DNA of 5,677 nucleotides, from positions 1 to 5,677 of the forward strand of contig PKSW01000336.1 of the NCBI GenBank assembly GCA_002869465.1, written 5' to 3'. Both the position numbers and the translations under genes were made by a program. Below are positions 1 through 5,677 of the stretch, piece after piece (position 1 is the stretch's first letter; each line of letters begins with the position of its first letter). This stretch comes from Marinilabiliales bacterium. Its GTDB lineage: Bacteria; Bacteroidota; Bacteroidia; Bacteroidales; F082. The notes under the pieces are model-generated. The model was not told where the DNA came from and ran no database searches. It was given only the letters and a program-made list of their open reading frames with translations.

Positions 1-275
1 ACATGGATGAGGCCAATAAGACCATCGCTTTTGAGCGGAATCACCTGATCTTTGTATTTAACTTCCATCCGTCGAATTCAATCCCTGGTTATAAATTCCC
101 GGTGCCGAGATCAGGAGCATACCGTCTCATTTTAAATTCTGATGACCTGGCGTTCGGCGGACATGGCCGAATTGATCCAAACACTACTTACATCAGTAAA
201 AATGATGGAAGCGGCAATAAACTCAGTATATACAATACCAACCGAACTGCCCAGGTGTTTGAAAGGATGGTTTAA
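1..275 (+). CDS. glgB: 1,4-alpha-glucan branching enzyme, C-terminal fragment (5' end outside window)
   Basis: This is the last ~90 residues of a glycogen branching enzyme, which cuts alpha-1,4 glucan chains and re-attaches them as alpha-1,6 branches in cytoplasmic glycogen synthesis. The reading frame is open to the window edge, so the ATG at 3 is an internal Met and not a start. The visible part is the all-beta C-terminal domain of GH13 enzymes. It carries the family pattern MDEANKTIAFERN, then LIFVFNFHPSNS, a Y-R-L-I-L-(N/D)-S-D-D block and FGGHGRID. This strongly resembles the eukaryote-like GlgB subfamily (human GBE1 type) that is common in Bacteroidota. The catalytic barrel lies outside the window and cannot be judged. 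The gene ends with TAA at 273-275, 34 bases from the stop codon of the convergent minus-strand operon, and has no evident functional link to it. Confidence 0.9.
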   Translation, partial: MDEANKTIAFERNHLIFVFNFHPSNSIPGYKFPVPRSGAYRLILNSDDLAFGGHGRIDPNTTYISKNDGSGNKLSIYNTNRTAQVFERMV

Positions 276-277
276 AA

Positions 278-308
278 GCTGCTTTTTTTGAATTATATCA
301 AAAGCAGC
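278..308 (-). terminator. Hairpin terminator between convergent genes
   Basis: GCTGCTTTT (278-286) is perfectly complementary to AAAAGCAGC (300-308), giving a 9-bp stem and 13-base loop. An alternative fold with a 3-base bulge extends the stem by TGA/TCA-type pairing into the loop. Read on the minus strand, the stem is followed by TTTT (277-274), so it fits a short rho-independent terminator for the operon ending at 310. On the plus strand no T-run follows the right arm, so termination of glgB here is less certain. It fills nearly the whole 34-base gap between the two stop codons. Confidence 0.65.
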
Positions 309-309
309 A

Positions 310-735
310 TTACATATATTGTATGTGGATCTTAATGGTGGTGTCATTTTTAAACTCCAGCACACAATCGTCAAAATCAGGTTTTGATAATCTTACTTTG
401 TAGTTTCTTGAAAAGCCGTATCCTTCCCTCGGCATGCCAATAAAATTGTATTTCATTTCTCCATCCCCATCTTCATCATCCATCATGGCAACACCATATA
501 TGCCGGATTTCATTTCATCTATTGTTACTGACATTTTACCATCTACGATATGTTCTTTGGGAAAAACGTGCTCCAGTTCTTCAATATCATCCAGCCAAAT
601 ATCTTCCGAAGGATACACGGTAACGATTAAAAATCCCTGGTCATTTCTGATGTTCTCAAATTCAATGGTCAGGCTTTGGGATAAAGCCACCAGTGAAATG
701 AAAGTAAAAAGTATGCTAAAGAATATGTTTTTCAT
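310..735 (-). CDS. Secreted DUF2141 family protein
   Basis: This is a 141-residue protein with a signal peptide: a Lys near the N terminus, then a hydrophobic stretch at about residues 4-18 ending near L-S-Q at 18-20. The exported protein of ~120 residues would be periplasmic or surface-located. The mature part matches DUF2141 (Pfam PF09912). It has a first strand with N-I-R-N-x-x-G and an I-V-T-V-Y block (28-41), a G-I-Y-G-V-A-M-M-D-D segment (78-87), then the hallmark run DEDGDGEMKYNF and IGMPREGYGFSRN (87-111). The D87-x-D89-x-D91-G spacing looks like a metal-binding loop, but this is inferred. The family has no established function known to me. It is last in the operon, 22 bases downstream of the LolA-like gene, and is followed directly by the terminator hairpin. 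The start is the ATG at 733-735, with no Shine-Dalgarno sequence, as usual in this phylum. An accessory role in envelope transport is a guess from position. Confidence 0.85.
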   Translation of the reverse strand: MKNIFFSILFTFISLVALSQSLTIEFENIRNDQGFLIVTVYPSEDIWLDDIEELEHVFPKEHIVDGKMSVTIDEMKSGIYGVAMMDDEDGDGEMKYNFIGMPREGYGFSRNYKVRLSKPDFDDCVLEFKNDTTIKIHIQYM

Positions 736-757
736 GAAGCCGCAAAAATAATCAATT

Positions 758-1531
758 TTACTTTTCGAGTGCGGCTGGTGTAAAGCTGTTTTCAGTTAAG
801 TCGGATCCTTTCTGAAGCTTGTCGATGGTCATTACCGACTTCCTGTCGTTTTGCAAATTAATGGCCTCCATTTGTCTAACCATGTATTTTCCATCATCAA
901 TTTCTTCGTAATCGCGCAATAAAATTTCCTTAAATATTTCATCGTCAAAATCATAAAAAATGTTTTTGTACGTAAAGTAGCCTGCTTTATCCACATATGA
1001 TACTTTTTTTGAGAAACCCAGGTCGTCAGCCACCTGATCATTAACTGAGGTGGCTTCTATTTGCCAGCAATTTTTATCTTCATAGATTGTTTCTCCCAAT
1101 ATTTTATAATTATAATCATCCAGTTTGGGGGCACTCATATCGGCGTTTGAAAATTCGGAACCCATAAAACTTTTCCCTTTTTCGCTGCTCACAATTCTAC
1201 GTGTTTTTCTTAAAGCCGGCAGGTAAATCCACATGTCATCGTCCTGATTTTTATGATCGTAAACCAACAATCCGGTGCCTTTCACATCGGCTGGTGAAAT
1301 AAACTTGGTGATGATTTTGGTGGTCTCGCCAAATTTTTTGGAAGCAGTGGTAGTCTGCCGTACCCTTTCATTTCCTTTGGCATCCATGATGGTCAGCGTG
1401 GAAATCATTTCCATGGCATCTACTCTTGTCAGTTCCAGCGATTTTTCACTGATCTCTTTAGCGTCCTGCGAATAGAGAACGGGGATGTGGCACATGGTGA
1501 AAATTAGTATGAATAAAGTGGTTGATTTCAT
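758..1531 (-). CDS. LolA-like outer membrane lipoprotein-sorting family protein
   Basis: This is a 257-residue exported protein of the LolA-like family (COG2834 / Pfam PF17131 type). A signal peptide is visible: K2, a hydrophobic core at about 5-19, then L-Y-S-Q around 19-22. C14 lies in the core without a proper lipobox, so it is probably soluble and periplasmic. Family marks are T-x-x-D-A-K-G (47-53), the ISPADVKGTGLLVYDH block (79-93), D-D-D-M-W-I-Y-L-P-A-L-R-K-T-R-R-I (97-113), and GKSFMGSEFSNADM (119-132), followed by C-W-Q-I-E and later strands. Members are predicted to form the open beta-barrel fold that carries a lipid chain in LolA and LolB. This is not the housekeeping LolA, which is shorter and lacks the M-W-I-Y-L-P and F-M-G-S motifs. 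Such proteins are typically encoded beside RND/MMPL pumps, as here: its ATG lies 4 bases after the transporter's stop codon. A role shuttling a lipid-like cargo across the periplasm is inferred. Confidence 0.88.
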   Translation of the reverse strand: MKSTTLFILIFTMCHIPVLYSQDAKEISEKSLELTRVDAMEMISTLTIMDAKGNERVRQTTTASKKFGETTKIITKFISPADVKGTGLLVYDHKNQDDDMWIYLPALRKTRRIVSSEKGKSFMGSEFSNADMSAPKLDDYNYKILGETIYEDKNCWQIEATSVNDQVADDLGFSKKVSYVDKAGYFTYKNIFYDFDDEIFKEILLRDYEEIDDGKYMVRQMEAINLQNDRKSVMTIDKLQKGSDLTENSFTPAALEK

Positions 1532-1535
1532 TGTT

Positions 1536-3812
1536 TTATTTTTTAAGGTGATTTGTTTCTAAAAATTTGGGTTTGATCAGCATACACAGCGATGGGATTA
1601 AAATAAGCGCACAGAGCAAGCACAGCAATACAGAGAAAATGATGAGAAATGCAAAATATTTGATGGTAAGAAATGAGGATACGAATAGAATGACGAATCC
1701 CATGATAACCGAAAATGCGTTGATGGCAATGCCTCTGCCCGTGGTCCTGAGCGTAGTTGTGATGGCTTCGGGGTATGATTTTCCTAATTCAAGTTCCTGT
1801 TTATACCGCCAGAAAAAGTGAATGGTATAATCCACACCAATACCGATGGCAATGGATGATAGCATGGCTGTGGCTATATCCAGTTTAATACCTATCCAGC
1901 CCATGGTTCCGAAAAGAGCGATAACGGTATATACAAGGGGTAAACTACCCAGCCAGCCGGAATTGAATGATTTAAAAATAAGGATGAGTAAAAAGGCGAT
2001 AATGCCGATGGCAAAGATCAGGGAATTGTACTGCCCATTCACAACGGCTTCCGAAAGTTCCTTGTCAACCAGGCAGTAGCCACCTATCAGGCTTCTGTTG
2101 GGATCATCTTTGGTCAGTAAATCAACTTCTTCAATAATATCATCCAATGCATTTTTCGTATCGGCCCTGAACTGGACGATCATTAGTGCCTGCGTATAAT
2201 CAAAGTTTACAAGACCTTCAAAATCTTCAGGGTCACCACTCATGGCATACAATTCAAGGTATTGGGCAATGGCATCTCGTGAGCCAGGTATTTTATCGTA
2301 AAATGGCTCTCCTTCTTCGTTTAACGACCGGCTCATAATCTTGATCATGGAGGCTATGGAAGTAACGCTTCCGATCATCGGGTTGCTTTCAAGCACTGAT
2401 TCGTAATGATCCATTCTTTTTAACAATTCCGGGTCTTTCATATCACCTTCAAACAACACGGTCAGGTATTTGGTTCCCCCAAAATCCTCGTTGGTGATGG
2501 CCGTAGCCTGTCTGAATGGATGGGAGGGAGGCAGGAAATTCTCAGAATTGGAATCGACATGTAAAAAGGCGATCCCGGCTCCTGAAAATAGCAGAAAACT
2601 GCCGAATACAAATAAAACTATGATAGGCCTGGTTGTGGATATGTTAGCGAAATAAGAAAGAATGCGATCGATAGGGCTTGATTTTGCATGGGTGAGTGAT
2701 TTTAGAACTTTCCCTTTTTTCTGTATCGCCATCATGGCCGGAATGAAAGTGACGCTTAGAATCAGGGCAAAAGCGATACCCAGCGATGCCGCCACACCCA
2801 ATTGCTGCGCCGGAAGCAGTATATGAACGATCAATCCCATGATACCGGCAATGGTAGTAAGCCCTGTAATAATAACGGGTTTTTTCAACTTCAGTAAAAC
2901 TTCCCGCGTGATATCCTTCATCGACCATTCAGGATGCCCTGCATTCAATTCCTGGTAACGTGCAATGAAATGAACACCGTAATTATTGGCAATCGCGATC
3001 ATCATTATGGGCGCCAGGATCGTGATAATGCTTAATTCCCATCCCATAAGCGGAAAGAAACCCAGTGAAATAACAATGGACATGGAAACGACAAGAAATG
3101 GCAGAATTACACCCCTGATTTCACGAAACGACAGAATCAAAAACAAGATCATGATCAGCAGGCCCAATGGCATGAGGATCAACATATCTTTGGAGATATC
3201 ATTATTCACCTGTACCCTTAGATAGGGCGTACCACCTTTATAAACGGTTTCATCGCCAGGGAATTCATCCAATGCCTGGTCCACCAGTTCAATGATCTCA
3301 TTATCGCTGATTCCGGGGGCTACTTTTAATATCAGGACCGTTTTGGTGAAATCTTCTGAAACGACCAGTTTGTAAGCCAATTCATTGTGTTTGATTTCTT
3401 CCCTCAGTTCTTCGCGCTTCTCACTGGTTTTTGGGATTCTTTTTACCACCGGATCAACGATCATCGCCCCATATTCACTTTTGATATTTTTGGTGTCGAA
3501 AAGGGAGATCACCTGTTCAAATTCTTTTGTCCTGTTCAATGATTTGCTGATGGATTTTATCCTGTTCAGGGTGTTGGGATTGAGTACGTCATCTGTTTCA
3601 AATATGATGATCACCGGATCGGAATTGCCAAAAAGCGAATCGATCTTTGCTTTTGAAAGCATCGCGGGTGTGTCATCAGGCAGGTATTTCTCAAGATCAG
3701 GATTGATCCTGGTATTTAACAGGGGGATAGCAGCCAGCAGGGTGATGATAAAAGGTGTAATGATAAGCCACCAGCGGTATCTGATGATAAAATTTTCGTA
3801 ATTCATTTTCAT
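1536..3812 (-). CDS. RND/MMPL family transporter (COG1033-type predicted exporter)
   Basis: This is a 758-residue inner-membrane protein with the duplicated RND layout. TM1 is at ~14-33, a periplasmic domain at ~34-208, and TM2-6 at ~210-228, 234-253, 259-282, 310-331 and 337-361. A second half follows: TM7 ~395-416, periplasmic domain ~418-595, and TM8-12 at ~597-614, 619-640, 645-667, 692-715 and 719-746. The length and the small periplasmic domains fit the MMPL/COG1033 group (HpnN and MmpL relatives), not the ~1,050-residue AcrB type. The second half keeps the TM10 motif G-I-G-V-D-Y-T-I-H-F-F-W-R-Y, with D661-Y662 as the expected proton-relay pair. The equivalent place in TM4 reads A-N-N-Y-G-V-H-F-I-A-R-Y, so the first-half Asp is N277. 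These pumps use the proton gradient to move lipids or other hydrophobic molecules; the cargo here is unknown. Start: ATG 3810-3812, with a second in-frame ATG two codons later equally possible. The gene is 3 bases after the barrel gene and 4 bases before the LolA-like gene, so translation is probably coupled. Confidence 0.92.
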   Translation of the reverse strand: MKMNYENFIIRYRWWLIITPFIITLLAAIPLLNTRINPDLEKYLPDDTPAMLSKAKIDSLFGNSDPVIIIFETDDVLNPNTLNRIKSISKSLNRTKEFEQVISLFDTKNIKSEYGAMIVDPVVKRIPKTSEKREELREEIKHNELAYKLVVSEDFTKTVLILKVAPGISDNEIIELVDQALDEFPGDETVYKGGTPYLRVQVNNDISKDMLILMPLGLLIMILFLILSFREIRGVILPFLVVSMSIVISLGFFPLMGWELSIITILAPIMMIAIANNYGVHFIARYQELNAGHPEWSMKDITREVLLKLKKPVIITGLTTIAGIMGLIVHILLPAQQLGVAASLGIAFALILSVTFIPAMMAIQKKGKVLKSLTHAKSSPIDRILSYFANISTTRPIIVLFVFGSFLLFSGAGIAFLHVDSNSENFLPPSHPFRQATAITNEDFGGTKYLTVLFEGDMKDPELLKRMDHYESVLESNPMIGSVTSIASMIKIMSRSLNEEGEPFYDKIPGSRDAIAQYLELYAMSGDPEDFEGLVNFDYTQALMIVQFRADTKNALDDIIEEVDLLTKDDPNRSLIGGYCLVDKELSEAVVNGQYNSLIFAIGIIAFLLILIFKSFNSGWLGSLPLVYTVIALFGTMGWIGIKLDIATAMLSSIAIGIGVDYTIHFFWRYKQELELGKSYPEAITTTLRTTGRGIAINAFSVIMGFVILFVSSFLTIKYFAFLIIFSVLLCLLCALILIPSLCMLIKPKFLETNHLKK

Positions 3813-3815
3813 GGT

Positions 3816-5138
3816 CTAAAAGCTAACTCTTAATTCTACAAAAGCCCCGTTTAATACTTTTGAAGCATAGCTGAAAATGCTACCGTCCGGTCCGGTTGAA
3901 TAAAAACCACCAATACTTGTTTCCAGGTGATCAGTTATGTCCCAGCTTAATTTGGGCCGAATAAACCATTCTTCTGATGTGATATTGTAGTAACCCATTG
4001 CCTCAATATTTATTTTTTCATATGCAAAAGACCTTGTGAGAGATAGTGAGAGCGCGTGATTGGTTTCCTGCTGTTGGTTAAAAATCTTTCTATTGAACTC
4101 GGTTAGTTCTGCTATGATCATTTCGTTAGGATTACCTTGGCCAGGCTGCTCATTCAAGGGGGTAAAGTCAAGAGTGTACTGTCCGATGTATTGAAGTATG
4201 GTCGTTATCCCCCAGAATTGATGCTCTACTCCGGTTACATATTCGATACAGGGATTGGGGATATACATATTTTCCGCATAGTCATACGTCATATTATAGG
4301 CAACTTCACCCCTGATAATCCATGAAGACAGTGGAACCGAAAAATCAGCGCCAACAGTGCTCTTTTTGTAGGGTTGCGAAGTCAATTCAATGGAAGGTAC
4401 AAAACCTTCCCAGCTAATATTATATAAATTAAATCCGTAATATGGGTCGAATCCATGAAAATATGAGATAGAAAATCCGGCTTTTCTCAGGTTGAAATTA
4501 AACCTGGTGCCAACAGAACCATTATTAAAAGTTATTTCTGGAATTGTCGGGTTGGTAAAGCTGGTGTATTCACCCAGGTCAAACAAGTCGTACCTGTAAA
4601 TGGAAGGACGGTAAATGGGAATAAGTACGAGTTCAAAATCTATTTTGGGAGTGATATACCATTTGGTCTGCAACAACATATTGGGAAGTTTCTGGTCATC
4701 AGGATCGGCAGATAGAAAGAAATAATCGTAGGGTGTAATATTATCAGTTGGATTAAAGCCGTCCATCCGGCCCCACGAAACAATTTTAGCACCAAAATAA
4801 ATGTCGATCTTATCAGACTGGTAGCCGACATACGTTTCTTTTAATTGAAACCTGGCATACAGGCTGTCAAATTGGGTTCCGGCCCTGAATCGTAAATCTG
4901 TAAAAAGAAACGCTTTTTTCTTAGACAGCGTTCCCTGAATACCAAATTCGGCAAATACGGAACTGTAATTGTAATTCTCACTACCACCGTATGCCGAACC
5001 ACGTCCATATCCGTTAAAGTCGATAGCTAATTTATTTGAATCTGTAGCTTCACTGGCATTTTCGAACAAACTTTGGGCGTGCATATTTCCGATAAACGCA
5101 CTGAAGAATGCGGCAAGTAAAATAATCCTGAATGTCAT
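3816..5138 (-). CDS. Outer-membrane beta-barrel protein, DUF1302-like
   Basis: This is a 440-residue predicted outer-membrane barrel. From the ATG at 5136-5138 the protein begins MTFRIILLAAFF and has a clean signal peptide ending M-H-A-Q (19-22). The rest is rich in alternating aromatic/polar strands (for example 57-69, 76-90, 98-120, 207-228, 272-285, 307-323, 361-370, 374-384, 391-410) and ends in L-R-V-S-F, a terminal Phe typical of BAM-inserted barrels. The block YFGAKIVSWGRMDGFNPTDN (114-133) followed by I-T-P-Y-D-Y resembles the G-x-Q-x-V-x-W-G...N-P-x-D motif of DUF1302 barrels, which are encoded beside RND pumps and LolA-like DUF1329 proteins in Proteobacteria. Overall similarity may be weak, so the family call is tentative; the barrel call is firmer. 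An upstream in-frame TTG (5166-5168) would add ten residues (450 aa), but it lies inside the predicted -7 box, so the ATG is preferred. This is the first gene of the operon. Its likely role is an outer-membrane acceptor or pore for the pump's cargo. Confidence 0.8.
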   Translation of the reverse strand: MTFRIILLAAFFSAFIGNMHAQSLFENASEATDSNKLAIDFNGYGRGSAYGGSENYNYSSVFAEFGIQGTLSKKKAFLFTDLRFRAGTQFDSLYARFQLKETYVGYQSDKIDIYFGAKIVSWGRMDGFNPTDNITPYDYFFLSADPDDQKLPNMLLQTKWYITPKIDFELVLIPIYRPSIYRYDLFDLGEYTSFTNPTIPEITFNNGSVGTRFNFNLRKAGFSISYFHGFDPYYGFNLYNISWEGFVPSIELTSQPYKKSTVGADFSVPLSSWIIRGEVAYNMTYDYAENMYIPNPCIEYVTGVEHQFWGITTILQYIGQYTLDFTPLNEQPGQGNPNEMIIAELTEFNRKIFNQQQETNHALSLSLTRSFAYEKINIEAMGYYNITSEEWFIRPKLSWDITDHLETSIGGFYSTGPDGSIFSYASKVLNGAFVELRVSF

Positions 5139-5165
5139 AATAAAAGATTTCGATAGTTGCTTACA

Positions 5166-5173
5166 CAAATTTA
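5166..5173 (-). promoter_or_regulatory. Bacteroidota-type -7 promoter box for the operon
   Basis: On the minus strand this reads TAAATTTG, a perfect match to the Bacteroidota sigma-ABfr -7 consensus TAnnTTTG. Transcription would start around 5160, giving a leader of roughly 20 bases before the ATG at 5138. No good -33 TTTG is found at the usual distance; the nearest, TTTA, is only 14 bases upstream of the box. A weak -33 fits a promoter that needs an activator, though this is inference. Confidence 0.55.
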
Positions 5174-5202
5174 TGTGGCGGTTGGGCTAAATGAGTGCAG
5201 CG

Positions 5203-5247
5203 TGCGCAGGGCGGACTATAAAATGTAGTCCGATAAATGCACAGGGC
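5203..5247. repeat. 10-bp direct repeat pair upstream of the promoter
   Basis: TGCGCAGGGC (5203-5212) and TGCACAGGGC (5238-5247) match at 9 of 10 positions, 35 bases apart start to start. Relative to the predicted transcription start they would lie near -43 to -52 and -78 to -87. Many AraC-family proteins bind direct repeats upstream of the promoter, and an AraC-type gene lies just next door. They are candidate operator half-sites; a chance repeat in a short region remains possible. Confidence 0.35.
5212..5232. promoter_or_regulatory. 7-bp perfect inverted repeat in the regulator/operon gap
   Basis: CGGACTA (5212-5218) pairs perfectly with TAGTCCG (5226-5232) around a 7-base loop, and one extra T-G pair is possible inside. 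It lies between the end of the AraC-type gene and the operon promoter, flanked by the two direct repeats. On the minus strand it is followed by CCCTGCGCACG with no T-run, so it is not a classic rho-independent terminator. It could be a terminator lacking a U-tract, or a binding site for a dimeric regulator. Confidence 0.4.
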
Positions 5248-5258
5248 ATTGGATGGAT

Positions 5259-5677
5259 TTATGTTTTGAGCGACGACTTATACTGGCTGGGCGTCATTCC
5301 GGTTGTATTTTTGAATACTGCGTAGAATGATGATTTGCTATTGAAACCGCATTCAAAACCAATTGCGTCAATAGAAAAATGAGCGAATGCCGGGTTGGCC
5401 AGTTTTAATTTCACCTCCTGAACCCGGTATTCATTTACAAACTGGTAGAAATTTTTCCCGATTTCTGTATTTAGCAGTTCAGTTAGTGTGTGCCTTGACA
5501 AATTTAATTGCCCGGACAGATTGGTTATGGTCAATTCGCTATTCAGATAAGGCTTTTCTTTCTTAAAATAATCCTCAAGTACTTTCCTGATTCTTTGTTT
5601 TTCGCTGGTTGTTAACCTGGGATTTTTATAATAATCCGGGCTTCCGGTTTCTTCCTGTGCATATATCTGCCCCTGCA
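5259..5677 (-). CDS. AraC-family transcriptional regulator, C-terminal part (5' end outside window)
   Basis: At least 138 codons are open to the right edge, so this is a fragment and the true start lies outside. The visible residues begin with a polar linker, then V-L-E-D-Y-F-K-K-E-K-P-Y-L, which often precedes the DNA-binding domain in Bacteroidota regulators. Next comes the first helix-turn-helix (LTITNLSGQLNLSRHTLTEL), the connecting G-K-N-F-Y-Q-F-V-N-E-Y-R-V helix, and the second helix-turn-helix with I-D-A-I-G-F-E-C-G-F-N-S-K-S-S-F. It ends with the AraC signature F-K-N-T-T-G-M-T-P-S-Q-Y-K, so the domain is complete. The sensor half is not visible; in Bacteroidota this type is often fused to several membrane helices or a two-component module, which cannot be tested here. 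The stop is TAA at 5259-5261, 120 bases before the operon's first ATG and on the same strand. It is a plausible local regulator of the operon, by position only. Confidence 0.88.
   Translation of the reverse strand, partial: QGQIYAQEETGSPDYYKNPRLTTSEKQRIRKVLEDYFKKEKPYLNSELTITNLSGQLNLSRHTLTELLNTEIGKNFYQFVNEYRVQEVKLKLANPAFAHFSIDAIGFECGFNSKSSFYAVFKNTTGMTPSQYKSSLKT

Noticed and set aside
3..275. A complete small protein starting at the ATG at position 3
   Set aside because: The Met is the conserved internal Met of the branching enzyme M-D-E-x-N-K motif; the gene is truncated by the window edge.
434..751. Plus-strand open frame of 105 codons opposite the DUF2141 gene
   Set aside because: The Ser/Pro-rich run is the reverse reading of the acidic D-E-D-G-D loop; the minus-strand frame has a signal peptide and family motifs.
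2644..2928. Minus-strand open frame of 94 codons within the RND gene
   Set aside because: It is an out-of-frame reading of the transporter, whose own frame is continuous with correct membrane segments through this stretch.
3385..3801. Plus-strand open frame of 138 codons opposite the RND gene
   Set aside because: It is antisense to a clearly coding region, has low-complexity Ser/Ile/Leu composition as expected from mirrored codons, and shows no family motif.
5259..5534. A free-standing 91-residue AraC-type protein starting at 5534
   Set aside because: The supposed start is an in-frame TTG inside the first helix-turn-helix region, and the frame stays open with AraC-like sequence to the window edge, so this is the tail of a longer protein.
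1..5677. CRISPR arrays, tRNA or rRNA genes, insertion sequences or phage genes
   Set aside because: I found no regularly spaced repeats, no cloverleaf-like sequence, no transposase or integrase motifs and no long terminal inverted repeats; the only sizeable non-coding gap is 120 bases.

Overview
The window looks like a chromosomal segment from a Bacteroidota (Bacteroidetes) bacterium. Several sequence features point there: AT-leaning DNA, start codons with no Shine-Dalgarno sequence ahead of them, a perfect Bacteroidota-type -7 promoter box (TAnnTTTG) upstream of the main operon, signal peptides ending in A-Q or S-Q, a branching enzyme tail of the eukaryote-like type, and an AraC-type DNA-binding domain of the style common in that phylum. 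Genus and species cannot be told from this sequence.

Layout, left to right. (1) 1-275, + strand: the last ~90 residues of a 1,4-alpha-glucan branching enzyme (glgB), cut by the window edge. (2) 278-308: a hairpin in the 34-base gap between convergent genes, probably the terminator of the minus-strand operon. (3) 310-5138, - strand: a tightly packed four-gene operon, transcribed right to left. Its order is an outer-membrane beta-barrel protein resembling DUF1302, a 758-residue RND/MMPL-family transporter, a LolA-like periplasmic lipoprotein-carrier-type protein, and a small secreted DUF2141 protein. The gaps are 3, 4 and 22 bases. (4) 5139-5258: a 120-base control region with a -7 box, a 7-bp perfect hairpin and a 10-bp direct repeat. 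(5) 5259-5677, - strand: the C-terminal DNA-binding half of an AraC-family regulator, cut by the right edge.

Taken together, the operon encodes an inner-membrane RND pump, a soluble periplasmic carrier of the LolA fold and an outer-membrane barrel. That is one predicted component for each envelope compartment. It resembles the RND + DUF1302 + DUF1329 gene sets of Proteobacteria, where DUF1329 is also LolA-like. The most interesting hypothesis here is that this is a Bacteroidota version of an envelope lipid or hydrophobic-molecule trafficking system, with the DUF2141 protein as an accessory and the AraC-type protein as a possible local regulator. The cargo cannot be read from the sequence. The RND protein also shows an Asp-to-Asn change at one of its two expected proton-relay positions.
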